Assembly: GCF_021496665.1 (NCBI RefSeq)
Contig: NZ_CP071246.1
Span: forward strand, 682,001 to 746,000
Direction of reading: 5' to 3'
Length of the DNA: 64,000 nt
From: Corynebacterium sp. CNCTC7651
GTDB lineage: Bacteria > Actinomycetota > Actinomycetes > Mycobacteriales > Mycobacteriaceae
Shown: positions 54,442 through 62,751 of the stretch, one piece after another
Layout of the letters: every line of letters begins with the position of its first letter
Numbering within the stretch: the stretch's first letter is position 1
Translations under genes and position numbers: made by a program
The notes under the pieces: generated by a model
The model's database searches: none
Told to the model about the DNA's origin: nothing
Seen by the model: only the letters and a program-made list of their open reading frames with translations

Positions 54442-55169
54442 TGCCCGTGGACTTTGAGGCCCAGTTGAACCTGCTGACCCACGGCGAGGTGGGCTTTGTC
54501 GGGCAGCTCGCCGAGTCCTCGAACGCGGCGTTCGTGGTGGAGCTTTCCCTTGACGACGACTACTGCTGGGCCATCTACAAGCCCGAAGCCGGGGAGCAAT
54601 ACCTGAACGATTTCTTGCCGGGGTTGTGGCGGCGCGAACGAGCGGCTTTCTTGCTCTCGCAGTGGCTGGGGTGGAATCAGGTGCCGCCGACGGTGGTGCG
54701 TGACGTGGAGCCGTTCGGGGTAGGGTCGCTGCAGTTTTACGTGGACAACGACGGGTCGCACTACTTCCCGCTGTTGGAGACGCGCGAGGATTTGCACGAG
54801 CAGTTCTTTCGTCTGGCGGTGTTTGATCTGCTGGCAAACAACACGGACCGCAAGTCTGGGCACGTGCTGCTGGGCGCGATTGGTGAGAGCGGTGAGCGTG
54901 GCGAGCGTGTGTGGGGAATTGACCAGGGGCTGTGCTTTCACGAAGACCCGAAGCTGCGCACCGTGATCTGGGAGTTCGCGCACGTCCCGATCCCGGACGA
55001 GTGGATCGCTGTGGTGGAGCCGTTGATGGAGTCCGTGCCCGATCAGGTCGCGGAACTCCTTTCCGATGCCGAGGTGGAAGCGCTGAAGAGTCGCGCGAGC
55101 CGGCTGGTGCGCTTACCGTGGCTGCCCGAGCCGCACTCGCAATACCAGTTCCCCTGGCCGCTGGTGTAA
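54441..55169 (+). CDS. SCO1664 family protein
   Basis: A 242-residue protein. It contains SNAAFVVELSLDDDYCWAIYKPEAGEQYLNDF, RERAAFLLSQWLGWNQVPPTVVRD and LAVFDLLANNTDRKSGHVLL followed by WGIDQGLCFHED, a pattern of the PI3/4-kinase-like fold used by this family. In many actinobacteria it is encoded with the histidine phosphatase and a DUF3090 protein; here DUF3090 is absent. The biochemical role is unknown. Confidence 0.85.
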   Translation: MPVDFEAQLNLLTHGEVGFVGQLAESSNAAFVVELSLDDDYCWAIYKPEAGEQYLNDFLPGLWRRERAAFLLSQWLGWNQVPPTVVRDVEPFGVGSLQFYVDNDGSHYFPLLETREDLHEQFFRLAVFDLLANNTDRKSGHVLLGAIGESGERGERVWGIDQGLCFHEDPKLRTVIWEFAHVPIPDEWIAVVEPLMESVPDQVAELLSDAEVEALKSRASRLVRLPWLPEPHSQYQFPWPLV

Positions 55170-55236
55170 GAGGCCGGCGGCGGCAAACGCATGTGCCCAT
55201 GCATCTAGCTGCTGCCCCGTCTTCATGCCTGCGCTT

Positions 55237-55989
55237 TCACACAGGGCAGATGACCGGCACGCCGGCGTCGTCGAGGACGCGGGCATTAATACCGTAGACC
55301 TCGTTGAGGAGCTCGGGGTTGAGTACTGCGGCCGGGGTATCCAGCGCCACGACGCGGCCCGCTTTGACCACGAGCAGCTCGTCGCAGAAGCGTGCGGCGA
55401 GGTTGAGGTCGTGGATTGCAACCAGGGCAAGCCTCTCGGTCCCCGCCACTTCGTTGCGGATGATGTCGAGCAGGTGCACCTGGTGGCGCAGGTCGAGGGC
55501 GGACGTAGGTTCGTCGAGAAGCAAAACGCTCGGGCAGCGCACGAGCATCTGCGCGACGCCGACCAACTGGCGCTGGCCGCCGGACATGTCGGAGACCATG
55601 CGGTCGGCGAGGTGCGTGATGTTGAGCCGCTCCATGATGTCCGCAGTTGCCGCGACTGGATCGATATCGGCCGCGCCGCGGCGCTTCGCGGAAACCATGA
55701 TGGATTCGAACGCGGTGAGTGACGCGGTGGTCAGCATGTCTTGGGGCACGTAGCCGATGGCGGTGGTGCGAGACTTGCCGGTGACTTCGCGCCCGTCGAC
55801 GACGATGGAGCAGGTGCCTTGCGACGGCTTCTTAATCCCCGCGATGGTTTTCACCAGCGTGGACTTGCCGGCGGCGTTTGGGCCGATGAGGCCTACGACT
55901 TTGCCTTCTTCGAGCGGGCCGAAGGTCATGTCGTCGATGATCGTGGTGCGGCCGTAGCCGACGGTGAGGTGTTCAGCAGAAATTGCCAC
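55237..55989 (-). CDS. Iron-siderophore ABC transporter ATP-binding protein
   Basis: A 250-residue FecE/FepC-type ATPase: Walker A GPNAAGKST, signature MSGGQRQLVGVAQML, Walker B VLLLDEPTSALD and AIHDLNLA with the switch His. It is the last gene of the importer operon and lies two bases from the permease gene. Confidence 0.92.
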   Translation of the reverse strand: MAISAEHLTVGYGRTTIIDDMTFGPLEEGKVVGLIGPNAAGKSTLVKTIAGIKKPSQGTCSIVVDGREVTGKSRTTAIGYVPQDMLTTASLTAFESIMVSAKRRGAADIDPVAATADIMERLNITHLADRMVSDMSGGQRQLVGVAQMLVRCPSVLLLDEPTSALDLRHQVHLLDIIRNEVAGTERLALVAIHDLNLAARFCDELLVVKAGRVVALDTPAAVLNPELLNEVYGINARVLDDAGVPVICPV

Positions 55990-55991
55990 GT

Positions 55992-57074
55992 CTAGCCCCT
56001 CCTTCGTGCGCGGGTGAAGATGAGGAAGACGAAGAACGGCACGCCGACCAGCGAGGTGATGATACCGATCGGGATCGCCAGCCCCGGGATGATGGAGAGC
56101 GATACCGCGTACGCCACGCTGAGCAGCATCGCGCCCGCGGCTGCCGCGCCGGGAAGGAAGAACTTCTGGTCCTCGCCCACCAGCATGCGGGCGACGTGGG
56201 GGCCGACAAGCCCGATGAAGCCGATGATGCCGGTGAATGCGACCGCCGAGGCGGCCAGGAAGGATGCCACAAGCAGGGTAGTGAGGCGCAGGCGCTTGAC
56301 ATCGATGCCGAGGGCGGCAGCGCGATCGTCGCCAAGCCGAAGTGCCGTGAGGCGCCAGGAGTTAACTACGCAGAAGGGGATCGCTGCGGCGACGACCACG
56401 GCGAGGATGATGTTCGCGGTCCAGTTCGCGCGCTGCATCGAACCCATGGTCCAGAACACGATCTGCTGGAGGGCTTCGATATTGGCGCTGTATTGCAGCA
56501 GCGAGAGCAGGGCCTGGAAGAAGAAGCTCAGCGCGATGCCGAGGAGGATCATCGATTCGGCGGTGGCGCCGCGCCACACGGACGCGGCTGCCACGATAGC
56601 GACGGCGAGAAGTGCTGCGATCGCCGCGGTGAGCGCCAGGTTGAACTGCGGGTTCGGGATGAGCGTCCAGCCCATCACAATGGCGATCGCCGCTCCGAAC
56701 GCAGCCGCCGCCGAGATGCCGAGGGTGAAGGGTTCGGCAAGGGGGTTATCCAAGATGGTCTGCATCTGCCCGCCAGCGAGGCCGAGCGCGGCGCCGCACA
56801 GCAGTGCCATCACTGCGGCGGGCAAGCGCAGGGTGCGAATGACCACGCGGGTCTGATCGTCCACCAGCTCGGGGCGGAAAACGGCGTTGTAGACGTCGGC
56901 AAGTGCGATGTCGATAGGGCCGACGACGACAGCGACGAGGAAGCTCGCGAAAGCCGCGATGACCAGCCCCACGATGGCGAACGCTTTGTTACGCCCGCGC
57001 TTGTGGTAGCTCGCAATCGCGGCCTGGCGAGCATCCACGGTTGCGACGGGCTCCGCGGAAACTCGAGTTGTCAT
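55992..57074 (-). CDS. Iron-siderophore ABC transporter permease (FecCD family)
   Basis: A 360-residue permease with about ten helices: LRLPAAVMALLCGAALGLAGGQMQTILDNPLAEPFTLGISAAAAFGA and FTGIIGFIGLVGPHVARMLVGEDQKFFLPGAAAAGAMLL are characteristic of FecCD/BtuC proteins. It would form a homodimer for ferric-siderophore uptake. It lies between the binding-protein and ATPase genes with 2-3 base gaps. Confidence 0.93.
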   Translation of the reverse strand: MTTRVSAEPVATVDARQAAIASYHKRGRNKAFAIVGLVIAAFASFLVAVVVGPIDIALADVYNAVFRPELVDDQTRVVIRTLRLPAAVMALLCGAALGLAGGQMQTILDNPLAEPFTLGISAAAAFGAAIAIVMGWTLIPNPQFNLALTAAIAALLAVAIVAAASVWRGATAESMILLGIALSFFFQALLSLLQYSANIEALQQIVFWTMGSMQRANWTANIILAVVVAAAIPFCVVNSWRLTALRLGDDRAAALGIDVKRLRLTTLLVASFLAASAVAFTGIIGFIGLVGPHVARMLVGEDQKFFLPGAAAAGAMLLSVAYAVSLSIIPGLAIPIGIITSLVGVPFFVFLIFTRARRRG

Positions 57075-57077
57075 GGG

Positions 57078-58322
57078 TTAGCTCTCGTCCGGGTTCGCAG
57101 GATCGTAGAAGAACACGCCGCTGTACTCGAACGGCATCCACTCCTTGTGGAACTCGATGAAGTCCTTGGTGGGGTGGTAGTCAGCGAACTCCTCCGGGTG
57201 GATCCACTTGGCGAAGGCTTCAAGCGCGAAGACGTTGAATGGGTTGTCGTAGAACTGGTGGTACACGGCGAAGTAGTTGCCGGTCTGCGGCGCTTCGAGC
57301 AGCTCGAAGCCGGGCAGTTGCAGCGGGCCGCTGGAAGTTTCTTTCGCCAGCTCGGCATTAGACTGGTAGCCCATCTCGACGTGGCGGAAGAGGTCGGTCT
57401 TGTTCGGGTCGCGCGCCCACTCGCCGCCGGTGACGATGATCTTCTCCGGGTCGAGCTCAATCAGCTTCTCAGGGGTGATGGTCTTCGTTTCCGGGCCGAG
57501 GACTTCTGGGCCGAGGTTGTGGCCGCCGGCCGCGGTGACCAAGGTGCCCAGGTGCACGTTGCCTGCGATGGCGCAGCACTCGTTGTAGCCGGCCGCGGTC
57601 CACAGCAGCACGTCCGGCTTCTCGGCGATCTTGGCTGCACGCTCGGAGATTTCCTTGACCTTTGCGTCGTAGAACTCGTTGTACTTCGCGGCGCGCTCGC
57701 TCTGGCCGAGCAGGTCACCCAGAAGCTGCATGGACACGGTGGTGTTTTCCAGCGGCTTCTGGCGGAAGTCGATGTAGGCGTAAGTAATGCCGGCGGCATC
57801 CATGTCCGCGATCATGCCGGCCTCCTCGGCGGCCTTCTTCTGGTCGAGCGTCATAATGACCACGTCCGGGTCCTGCGCGAGCAGGTTCTCAACGGTGACG
57901 TCGCCCTTCTGGATCATGCCGATCGCCGGCAGGTCCTTCGCTTCCGGCTGCAGTTCGAGGAGCTTCTCGCGGAACGCGCCTGCGTTCTTCACCAGGTCTT
58001 GGCCGTACGCAACGATGTTGTCCAGCGGGTTCTCCTGCAGCAGGGCAGTGGCGTAGGCTGCGCGGCCCTCCGCCAGCACGATCCGGTCCGGCATCTCTGC
58101 GAACTCGATGGTGCGGCCCGCCGCATCCTTCACTGTCAGCGCTGCGTCCGCAGTGCGTGCCGACGATTGCTTCTCCGCCGCTGCTGCCGAGGTGGCAACC
58201 TCAGAGGATGCGGTGTTGGCGGTGGTGCTGGCGGTGGTGTTGCCGGAGTCGGAGCAGGCGGCCAGGCCGAGCGTGGTGGCGAGCGCAACGGCGACTGCAC
58301 CAATTTTGCGTGAGAGTTTCAA
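57078..58322 (-). CDS. Iron-siderophore binding lipoprotein
   Basis: A 414-residue lipoprotein with signal MKLSRKIGAVAVALATTLGLAAC, lipobox LAAC (Cys23), a Ser/Thr/Ala linker and a FecB/TroA-like fold: RIVLAEGRAAYATALLQENPLDNIVAYGQDL, LAQDPDVVIMTLDQKKAAEEAG and LGQSERAAKYNEFYDAKVKEI. It delivers ferric siderophore to the permease. It is first in the operon, behind two DtxR-like boxes. Confidence 0.92.
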   Translation of the reverse strand: MKLSRKIGAVAVALATTLGLAACSDSGNTTASTTANTASSEVATSAAAAEKQSSARTADAALTVKDAAGRTIEFAEMPDRIVLAEGRAAYATALLQENPLDNIVAYGQDLVKNAGAFREKLLELQPEAKDLPAIGMIQKGDVTVENLLAQDPDVVIMTLDQKKAAEEAGMIADMDAAGITYAYIDFRQKPLENTTVSMQLLGDLLGQSERAAKYNEFYDAKVKEISERAAKIAEKPDVLLWTAAGYNECCAIAGNVHLGTLVTAAGGHNLGPEVLGPETKTITPEKLIELDPEKIIVTGGEWARDPNKTDLFRHVEMGYQSNAELAKETSSGPLQLPGFELLEAPQTGNYFAVYHQFYDNPFNVFALEAFAKWIHPEEFADYHPTKDFIEFHKEWMPFEYSGVFFYDPANPDES

Positions 58323-58336
58323 CGCAACCCCTTCAT

Positions 58337-58396
58337 TTAAGGAAGCCTAAGCTAAGTAACAGGTACCCAAAGAACATTAAGGTAAGGCAAAGCTAA
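58337..58396 (-). promoter_or_regulatory. Two DtxR-like iron boxes before the siderophore operon
   Basis: Compared with the DtxR consensus TTAGGTTAGCCTAACCTAA, the minus-strand site in 58378-58396 matches 15 of 19 positions and that at 58337-58355 matches 14 of 19. Their spacing and place in front of an iron importer argue for iron-dependent repression by DtxR. Confidence 0.75.
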
Positions 58397-58460
58397 TGTC
58401 AATGACTTTCGCGTTAGCTGTTTCACCCCGCGCCAACCCCGTGACCGGTAGCATGGCGCC

Positions 58461-58898
58461 ATGACTACCCCAACTGATCCCCAGAACTTCCCGGACCAGC
58501 CTCCGTACGACCCGGAGATTGACGGCCCGGTACCCACCGACCAGCCGGCCGTCGACGGCCAGCAGGCGGCCGCCGGCCAGCCCGTGACCGAGGCCAGCCA
58601 GAAGCAGGCGGAAGCCGAGTACGCCGGCGGCCAGCGCAACGACCCGCAGGAGGCGCCGATCGGGCAGGACGCGTCCGGCCAGCAGGAAATGATCGGCGCA
58701 ACGGGCGACGCGCAGGGCGACGACACGCTGGAGAAGGACCCGGCTGACTGGGTGTCCGGCGATGACCCGATGACCGAAGCCCAGAAGTCCTACCTGGACA
58801 CCCTGGCCAAGCAGGCGGGGGAGCAGCTGCCGGCCAACCTGACCAAGGCCGAGGCATCCAAGCACATCGACCGCTTGAAGCGGGCAACGGGCAACTAG
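58461..58898 (+). CDS. DUF3072 family protein
   Basis: A 145-residue acidic, Gln/Pro-rich protein. The C-terminal module DPMTEAQKSYLDTLAKQAGEQLPANLTKAEASKHIDRLKRATGN is the DUF3072 domain, a small helical unit common in actinobacteria. The first 95 residues appear disordered. Function unknown. It is divergent from the siderophore operon. Confidence 0.82.
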   Translation: MTTPTDPQNFPDQPPYDPEIDGPVPTDQPAVDGQQAAAGQPVTEASQKQAEAEYAGGQRNDPQEAPIGQDASGQQEMIGATGDAQGDDTLEKDPADWVSGDDPMTEAQKSYLDTLAKQAGEQLPANLTKAEASKHIDRLKRATGN

Positions 58899-59017
58899 GC
58901 CAGCTCAAACTCGCCGTGCTCAATGACCAAGTTGGAGAATGTGGCCCTCAGCGGAGCTTCATCCACCTCGAAGCAGCGGAGCAGGGGTGCGTGGTGCCGC
59001 GCGCTATGATCGTGCAC
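58895..59017 (-). other. Short ORF, probable C-terminal remnant
   Basis: A GTG-started frame of 40 residues (HHAPLLRCFEVDEAPLRATFSNLVIEHGEFELA at the end), whose stop overlaps the convergent DUF3072 stop. It has protein-like composition but no recognisable family and is probably the tail of a lost gene. Confidence 0.3.
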
Positions 59018-59057
59018 CTTCGCCTTGCTCTAGGCAGGGTTGGGCGACTTTGAGCCC

Positions 59058-59330
59058 TTACAACACGTCGGAAAGTTGCGCCCCCGCAGCGTGAGGGGTG
59101 TTAAGCTTCTCTAACTTCACTGGGTCTACGTAGGGCGCAGCCACCTCGTTTTCCGAACGATCGAGCATCGCATCAAGTTCGTCGCAACCCCAGTACGGGT
59201 CCCAGGCGACCGCGTCGTAAAACCCCAGTACGGTCTCCAGTCGTGACAAGAAATAGGAGACCGGTGATACCTGGTCATCGACGGTGGAGTCGGCGGCCAT
59301 ATCGCCCCCAATATGCAGCTCGTATTTCAC
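59058..59330 (-). CDS. Hypothetical acidic protein
   Basis: A 90-residue soluble protein from GTG 59330 (VKYELHIGGDMAADSTVDDQVSPVSYFLSRLETVLGFYDAVAWDPYWGCDEL). I do not recognise it. A longer frame to 59450 adds Arg/Cys-rich sequence without character. It is divergent from the DUF819 operon. Confidence 0.45.
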   Translation of the reverse strand: MKYELHIGGDMAADSTVDDQVSPVSYFLSRLETVLGFYDAVAWDPYWGCDELDAMLDRSENEVAAPYVDPVKLEKLNTPHAAGAQLSDVL

Positions 59331-59559
59331 TTGCTCGCATTCGCCATCAGAGCTGTGATGTGCAATGCACCGCCGCCCTGCTTGAATGCCCCGGGTGTGA
59401 CCTGTGAAAAGTAAGAGGGGCCTTAGACATCTGCTTTTGAGACCGCGCACTCGAATGAGTTCGGTTCTCTAGACAAAAAAGGCGAGGCGATCGCTCGCAT
59501 CATCTAATCCCTTAAAACGATCTCACTAAGCCTTTCCAACTGTTAATGTGACTCACACT

Positions 59560-59577
59560 ACATTGGCGCGCCAATGT
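59560..59577 (+). promoter_or_regulatory. Perfect 18-bp palindrome before the DUF819-epimerase operon
   Basis: ACATTGGCGCGCCAATGT is fully symmetric and lies 44 bases before the start codon of the transporter. It is a strong candidate operator for a dimeric repressor; no regulator gene is adjacent in the window. Confidence 0.65.
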
Positions 59578-59621
59578 GCTCTACGGCAAATTTCAGTATG
59601 GATACGGAGTAAGGAGAAGGT

Positions 59622-60773
59622 TTGGTTACTGATGGGTTGGTGATGCTCGGGATAATCACCGGGCTCGCGGGAATATTGATCGTGCTTGAGCGCACTACTG
59701 GGTGGAGGCTTTTCAAATACGTTCCAGCCATGGTCATCATGTACCTCGCCTGCGCTCTCCTTAACACTGTTGGAGTTTTCGGCGATGGCGAGGAAGTGAC
59801 AGCGCCACTCAACGCAGTCAAGAAGGTCGCTCTGCCTGCGATGATTTTCCTCTTCCTCTTTGGCTGTGATCTGAGGAAAATCATCAAGCTTGGTCCGAAA
59901 CTGCTACTTACCATGGCGGTCGCCAGTGCCTCTCTATTTGTCGCCGTTTGTGCGGTGTACTGGATGTTCCAGTCTTCGCTGGGGGAGGGGTCTTGGAAGG
60001 TATTTGGTGCTCTGCTCGCTTCCTGGACCGGTGGCAGCGCGAACATGGTCGCTGTGCAGGATATTCTCCAGGGCCCGCAGACGCTGTTCGGATACGCGCT
60101 GATTACGGACACGATCGTGTACTCGGTGTGGCTGATGGTGATGTTCTCGTCGGTTGCGTTCTCCGACCGCTTCAACCGTTTCACCCGAGCGAAAGACAAC
60201 TATCTCACGGCTGACGCTCGGGACATTGAAACGACGAAGAAGCCCATCTCTGTCGAATCTCTTGCGATCGTGATCTTTGGGTCCATTGCGGTATCTTGCT
60301 TCTCCATCTGGCTAGGAGGTCTGTTGCCGCAGGTCGGCGACGTAATTAACGCCTCGGCTTGGACAATCATCATTGTCTCCGTCTTGGGCCTCGTTGCTGC
60401 ACAAACGAAGTTGGGGGAAATCGCCGGTTCCGAAGAGATTGCGACTCTCATGCTGTTCCTTGTGATTGGACAAATTGCAGCAGGATCCGATTTCTCTGCT
60501 ATCACGCAGGCGCCGATCTACATCATTTCCGGTCTCCTCGTCTTAGTGATCCACGCTCTTCTGATGGTGATTTACGCGAAGCTCACTCGAACTGAGCTGT
60601 TCTCTCTGGCTGTTGCTTCGACTGCAAATATTGGCGGCGTTGCGTCCGCGCCTGTCGTCGCCGCGGCCTACAACAAGTCCCTTGCCCCGATTGGTGTTTT
60701 GTACGGCTTAATCGGCTCGCTGCTTGGCACGTGGATTGGCTTGGCGGGCGCACAGGTAATGGCAGGTTTGTAA
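59622..60773 (+). CDS. DUF819 family membrane transporter
   Basis: A 383-residue protein with about ten helices and the family features FLFGCDLRKIIKLGPKLLLTM, GALLASWTGGSANMVAVQDIL and ASTANIGGVASAPVVAAAYNKSLAPIGVLYGLIGSLLGTWIGL. TTG 59622 has AAGGAGAAGG ending one base before it; GTG 59640 and ATG 59643 are alternatives. DUF819 (YjcL) proteins often lie beside dipeptide epimerases, as here, so import or export of cell-wall peptides is a reasonable inference. Confidence 0.85.
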   Translation: MVTDGLVMLGIITGLAGILIVLERTTGWRLFKYVPAMVIMYLACALLNTVGVFGDGEEVTAPLNAVKKVALPAMIFLFLFGCDLRKIIKLGPKLLLTMAVASASLFVAVCAVYWMFQSSLGEGSWKVFGALLASWTGGSANMVAVQDILQGPQTLFGYALITDTIVYSVWLMVMFSSVAFSDRFNRFTRAKDNYLTADARDIETTKKPISVESLAIVIFGSIAVSCFSIWLGGLLPQVGDVINASAWTIIIVSVLGLVAAQTKLGEIAGSEEIATLMLFLVIGQIAAGSDFSAITQAPIYIISGLLVLVIHALLMVIYAKLTRTELFSLAVASTANIGGVASAPVVAAAYNKSLAPIGVLYGLIGSLLGTWIGLAGAQVMAGL

Positions 60774-60775
60774 CC

Positions 60776-61936
60776 GTGGATCAGATTCTTTCAAAAGTAT
60801 GGAACCAGAGCTTCGGCGTAGTTGGGGTTTCAGCCCACGGTCACCGGTCGCCGCTTAAGCGTCCATTCATCACGGCAGCACGCCGAACGGATTCTGTCGA
60901 TTACGTGGTAGTCGATGTAGCGGTAGAAACCGCTGGAGGAATCTTCCGGGCACAGGGATCGGCTGCCGAAACTGTGAAAGTCACCGGCGAGAGCGCACAG
61001 ACGATTCTTCGAGAAGTGAACGGGCCAATTCGATCTGAACTCGAAAGGTTCCGTGGCACCTTAGAAGAGATGTATCAGCTTCTCGAGCGCGTCGCTCCCA
61101 ATGCGACAAGTGCACGAGCGGCGGTTGATGTCGCGGTACACAGTGCCGTGGCCACGGCACATGGACTTCCGCTCGGGGTATTGCTGAGTGGATATCCGCC
61201 ATACAGCTTCCCGTCTGGCTCTCTAGACGGAGAGCTTACAAACGATATGACTGTGAGCTTGGATGCCCCAGAGATTATGGCTCAACGTGCGGCTGAAGCA
61301 GTGCGGGATGGGTACTCAATCCTGAAGATCAAGCTAGGCTCCGACCCTGAAGCGGACCGGGTGCGCTTACAGTCCGTGATGGATGCAACCCCCGGAGTCT
61401 CTCTTCGACTTGATGCGAACCAAGGTTGGACAACCGAGCAGGCTATACGCCTGATCAATGAGTTAGCAGATACTGAGTTGCCGATTGACCTGATTGAACA
61501 GCCGTTGGCGCGCGAAGACATCGCTGGTATGGCAAAAGTGACTGCGCGCTCGCCGATACCGATCATGGCCGACGAGTCTCTGTGGAGTCCTGTGGATGCT
61601 GATCGGATCATCGAGCACTCAGCAGCCACGTTACTGAACATCAAGCTTGCTAAGACCGGCGGTCTCCAGCCTGCGATCCAGATTGCTCATAAAGCTCAGG
61701 AAGCAGGGTTGAGCTGCATGGTTGGAGCCATGATGGAGCCTCGCATCTCGATTGCTGCAGCCGCCCACCTTGCTTTAGGGCACCCGGCAGTTACGATGAT
61801 CGACCTAGATCCTCCTGCTTGGTTCGCTAACGATGTGCCGCGTGGTGGGTACACGGAGAGCGAGGGGAAGCTTCGGCTGAACCAAGGGCCGGGTCTCGCG
61901 CTGGAGACCTTGGAACCCGCCGAGGACCCGCTTTAA
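60776..61936 (+). CDS. Dipeptide epimerase (L-Ala-D/L-Glu type), enolase superfamily
   Basis: A 386-residue enzyme. The catalytic residues of the muconate-lactonising/epimerase group are visible: KxK (Lys184 and Lys186 in LKIKLG), metal ligands Asp213 (DANQGW), Glu241 (IEQPL) and Asp266 (ADES), and the second-base Lys290 (LNIKLAKTGG). Such enzymes convert L-Ala-D-Glu from murein to L-Ala-L-Glu for catabolism. GTG 60776 follows the transporter stop by two bases, so they are one operon. Confidence 0.88.
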   Translation: MDQILSKVWNQSFGVVGVSAHGHRSPLKRPFITAARRTDSVDYVVVDVAVETAGGIFRAQGSAAETVKVTGESAQTILREVNGPIRSELERFRGTLEEMYQLLERVAPNATSARAAVDVAVHSAVATAHGLPLGVLLSGYPPYSFPSGSLDGELTNDMTVSLDAPEIMAQRAAEAVRDGYSILKIKLGSDPEADRVRLQSVMDATPGVSLRLDANQGWTTEQAIRLINELADTELPIDLIEQPLAREDIAGMAKVTARSPIPIMADESLWSPVDADRIIEHSAATLLNIKLAKTGGLQPAIQIAHKAQEAGLSCMVGAMMEPRISIAAAAHLALGHPAVTMIDLDPPAWFANDVPRGGYTESEGKLRLNQGPGLALETLEPAEDPL

Positions 61937-62742
61937 CCAGGACGCACAACCTCGGGAGGCAGGAAGGCTTCTGCCATGGCGGTGATTGCCTCCCGAGAAG
62001 CGTCTTCGTTGAAGCCTTCAGTCAACACCGCAAGGGACCACGCGGGGTTGCCCAAAAACGCTACGTCATGCTGCAGGTTATCGATTTCGCCTGATTTCGA
62101 TCCGCAATCGATCCCAGAATCTAGTGCACTCGTGACCAACCGTTTCTCCTGCTGACGAAGACAATTTAAAGCGAACGCTGTGGATTCTTCACTCAGCAGT
62201 GAACCGGTAGTGAGCTTATGCATTGTAGTGGCAAGGTCAAGCGCGCACGTCTCGTTAGTTAAACCATTGAGAATGGCTGATTGATCTCCAATCAATCTCT
62301 GCACCCGTGTCGAGTGAAGCCCGATCTGGTGACAAACCGTATCTAGGGCAGCGCGATAATCGCCAAGTAGACCCATATTCACATTTGTGGCTTCGTTACT
62401 GGACCTTGTAATCATTGCGTGGAGGCTATCGCCCAAGCCGATGGCGACTCCATCTGCTGGGTAGACAGGATCAAGATGATCTCCAGTGAGGGTAAATGGT
62501 TTTCCATCGGTACCGGTGAATGTTCGAGAACACTGGACTTGATCACCAAGTTTCAGAATGCCTTGGTCAACCCTCTGAAGCACCGCGATCATCACATGGG
62601 TCTTGATAGTGCTTGCGGCATAGTAGGGCTTGGTGTCGTGCCTGGCCCGTACAAGTTCTCCCTTGTCATCGATTAAGGCGAAGGAAATCGAGGGTTGAGA
62701 AGAAATGTGCGGCCTTGTCCGCGGCGTTTCAGGGGAGTTCAC
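61933..62742 (-). CDS. Class A beta-lactamase-fold serine hydrolase, no signal peptide
   Basis: A 269-residue protein of the penicillin-recognising fold: SxxK as Ser44-Thr-Ile-Lys47, SSN at 114-116 in the place of SDN, and KSG at 216-218 in the place of KTG. LTNETCALDLATTMHKL is typical of the group. No export signal is visible, so it is probably cytoplasmic. Convergent overlap by four bases with the epimerase and the shared theme suggest it acts on murein-derived peptides or beta-lactams. Confidence 0.8.
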   Translation of the reverse strand: MNSPETPRTRPHISSQPSISFALIDDKGELVRARHDTKPYYAASTIKTHVMIAVLQRVDQGILKLGDQVQCSRTFTGTDGKPFTLTGDHLDPVYPADGVAIGLGDSLHAMITRSSNEATNVNMGLLGDYRAALDTVCHQIGLHSTRVQRLIGDQSAILNGLTNETCALDLATTMHKLTTGSLLSEESTAFALNCLRQQEKRLVTSALDSGIDCGSKSGEIDNLQHDVAFLGNPAWSLAVLTEGFNEDASREAITAMAEAFLPPEVVRPG

Positions 62743-62751
62743 ACCGTCAGT

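Noticed and set aside
55983..58313. 776-residue plus-strand frame
   Set aside because: It is the shadow of the FecCD permease and siderophore-binding lipoprotein genes.
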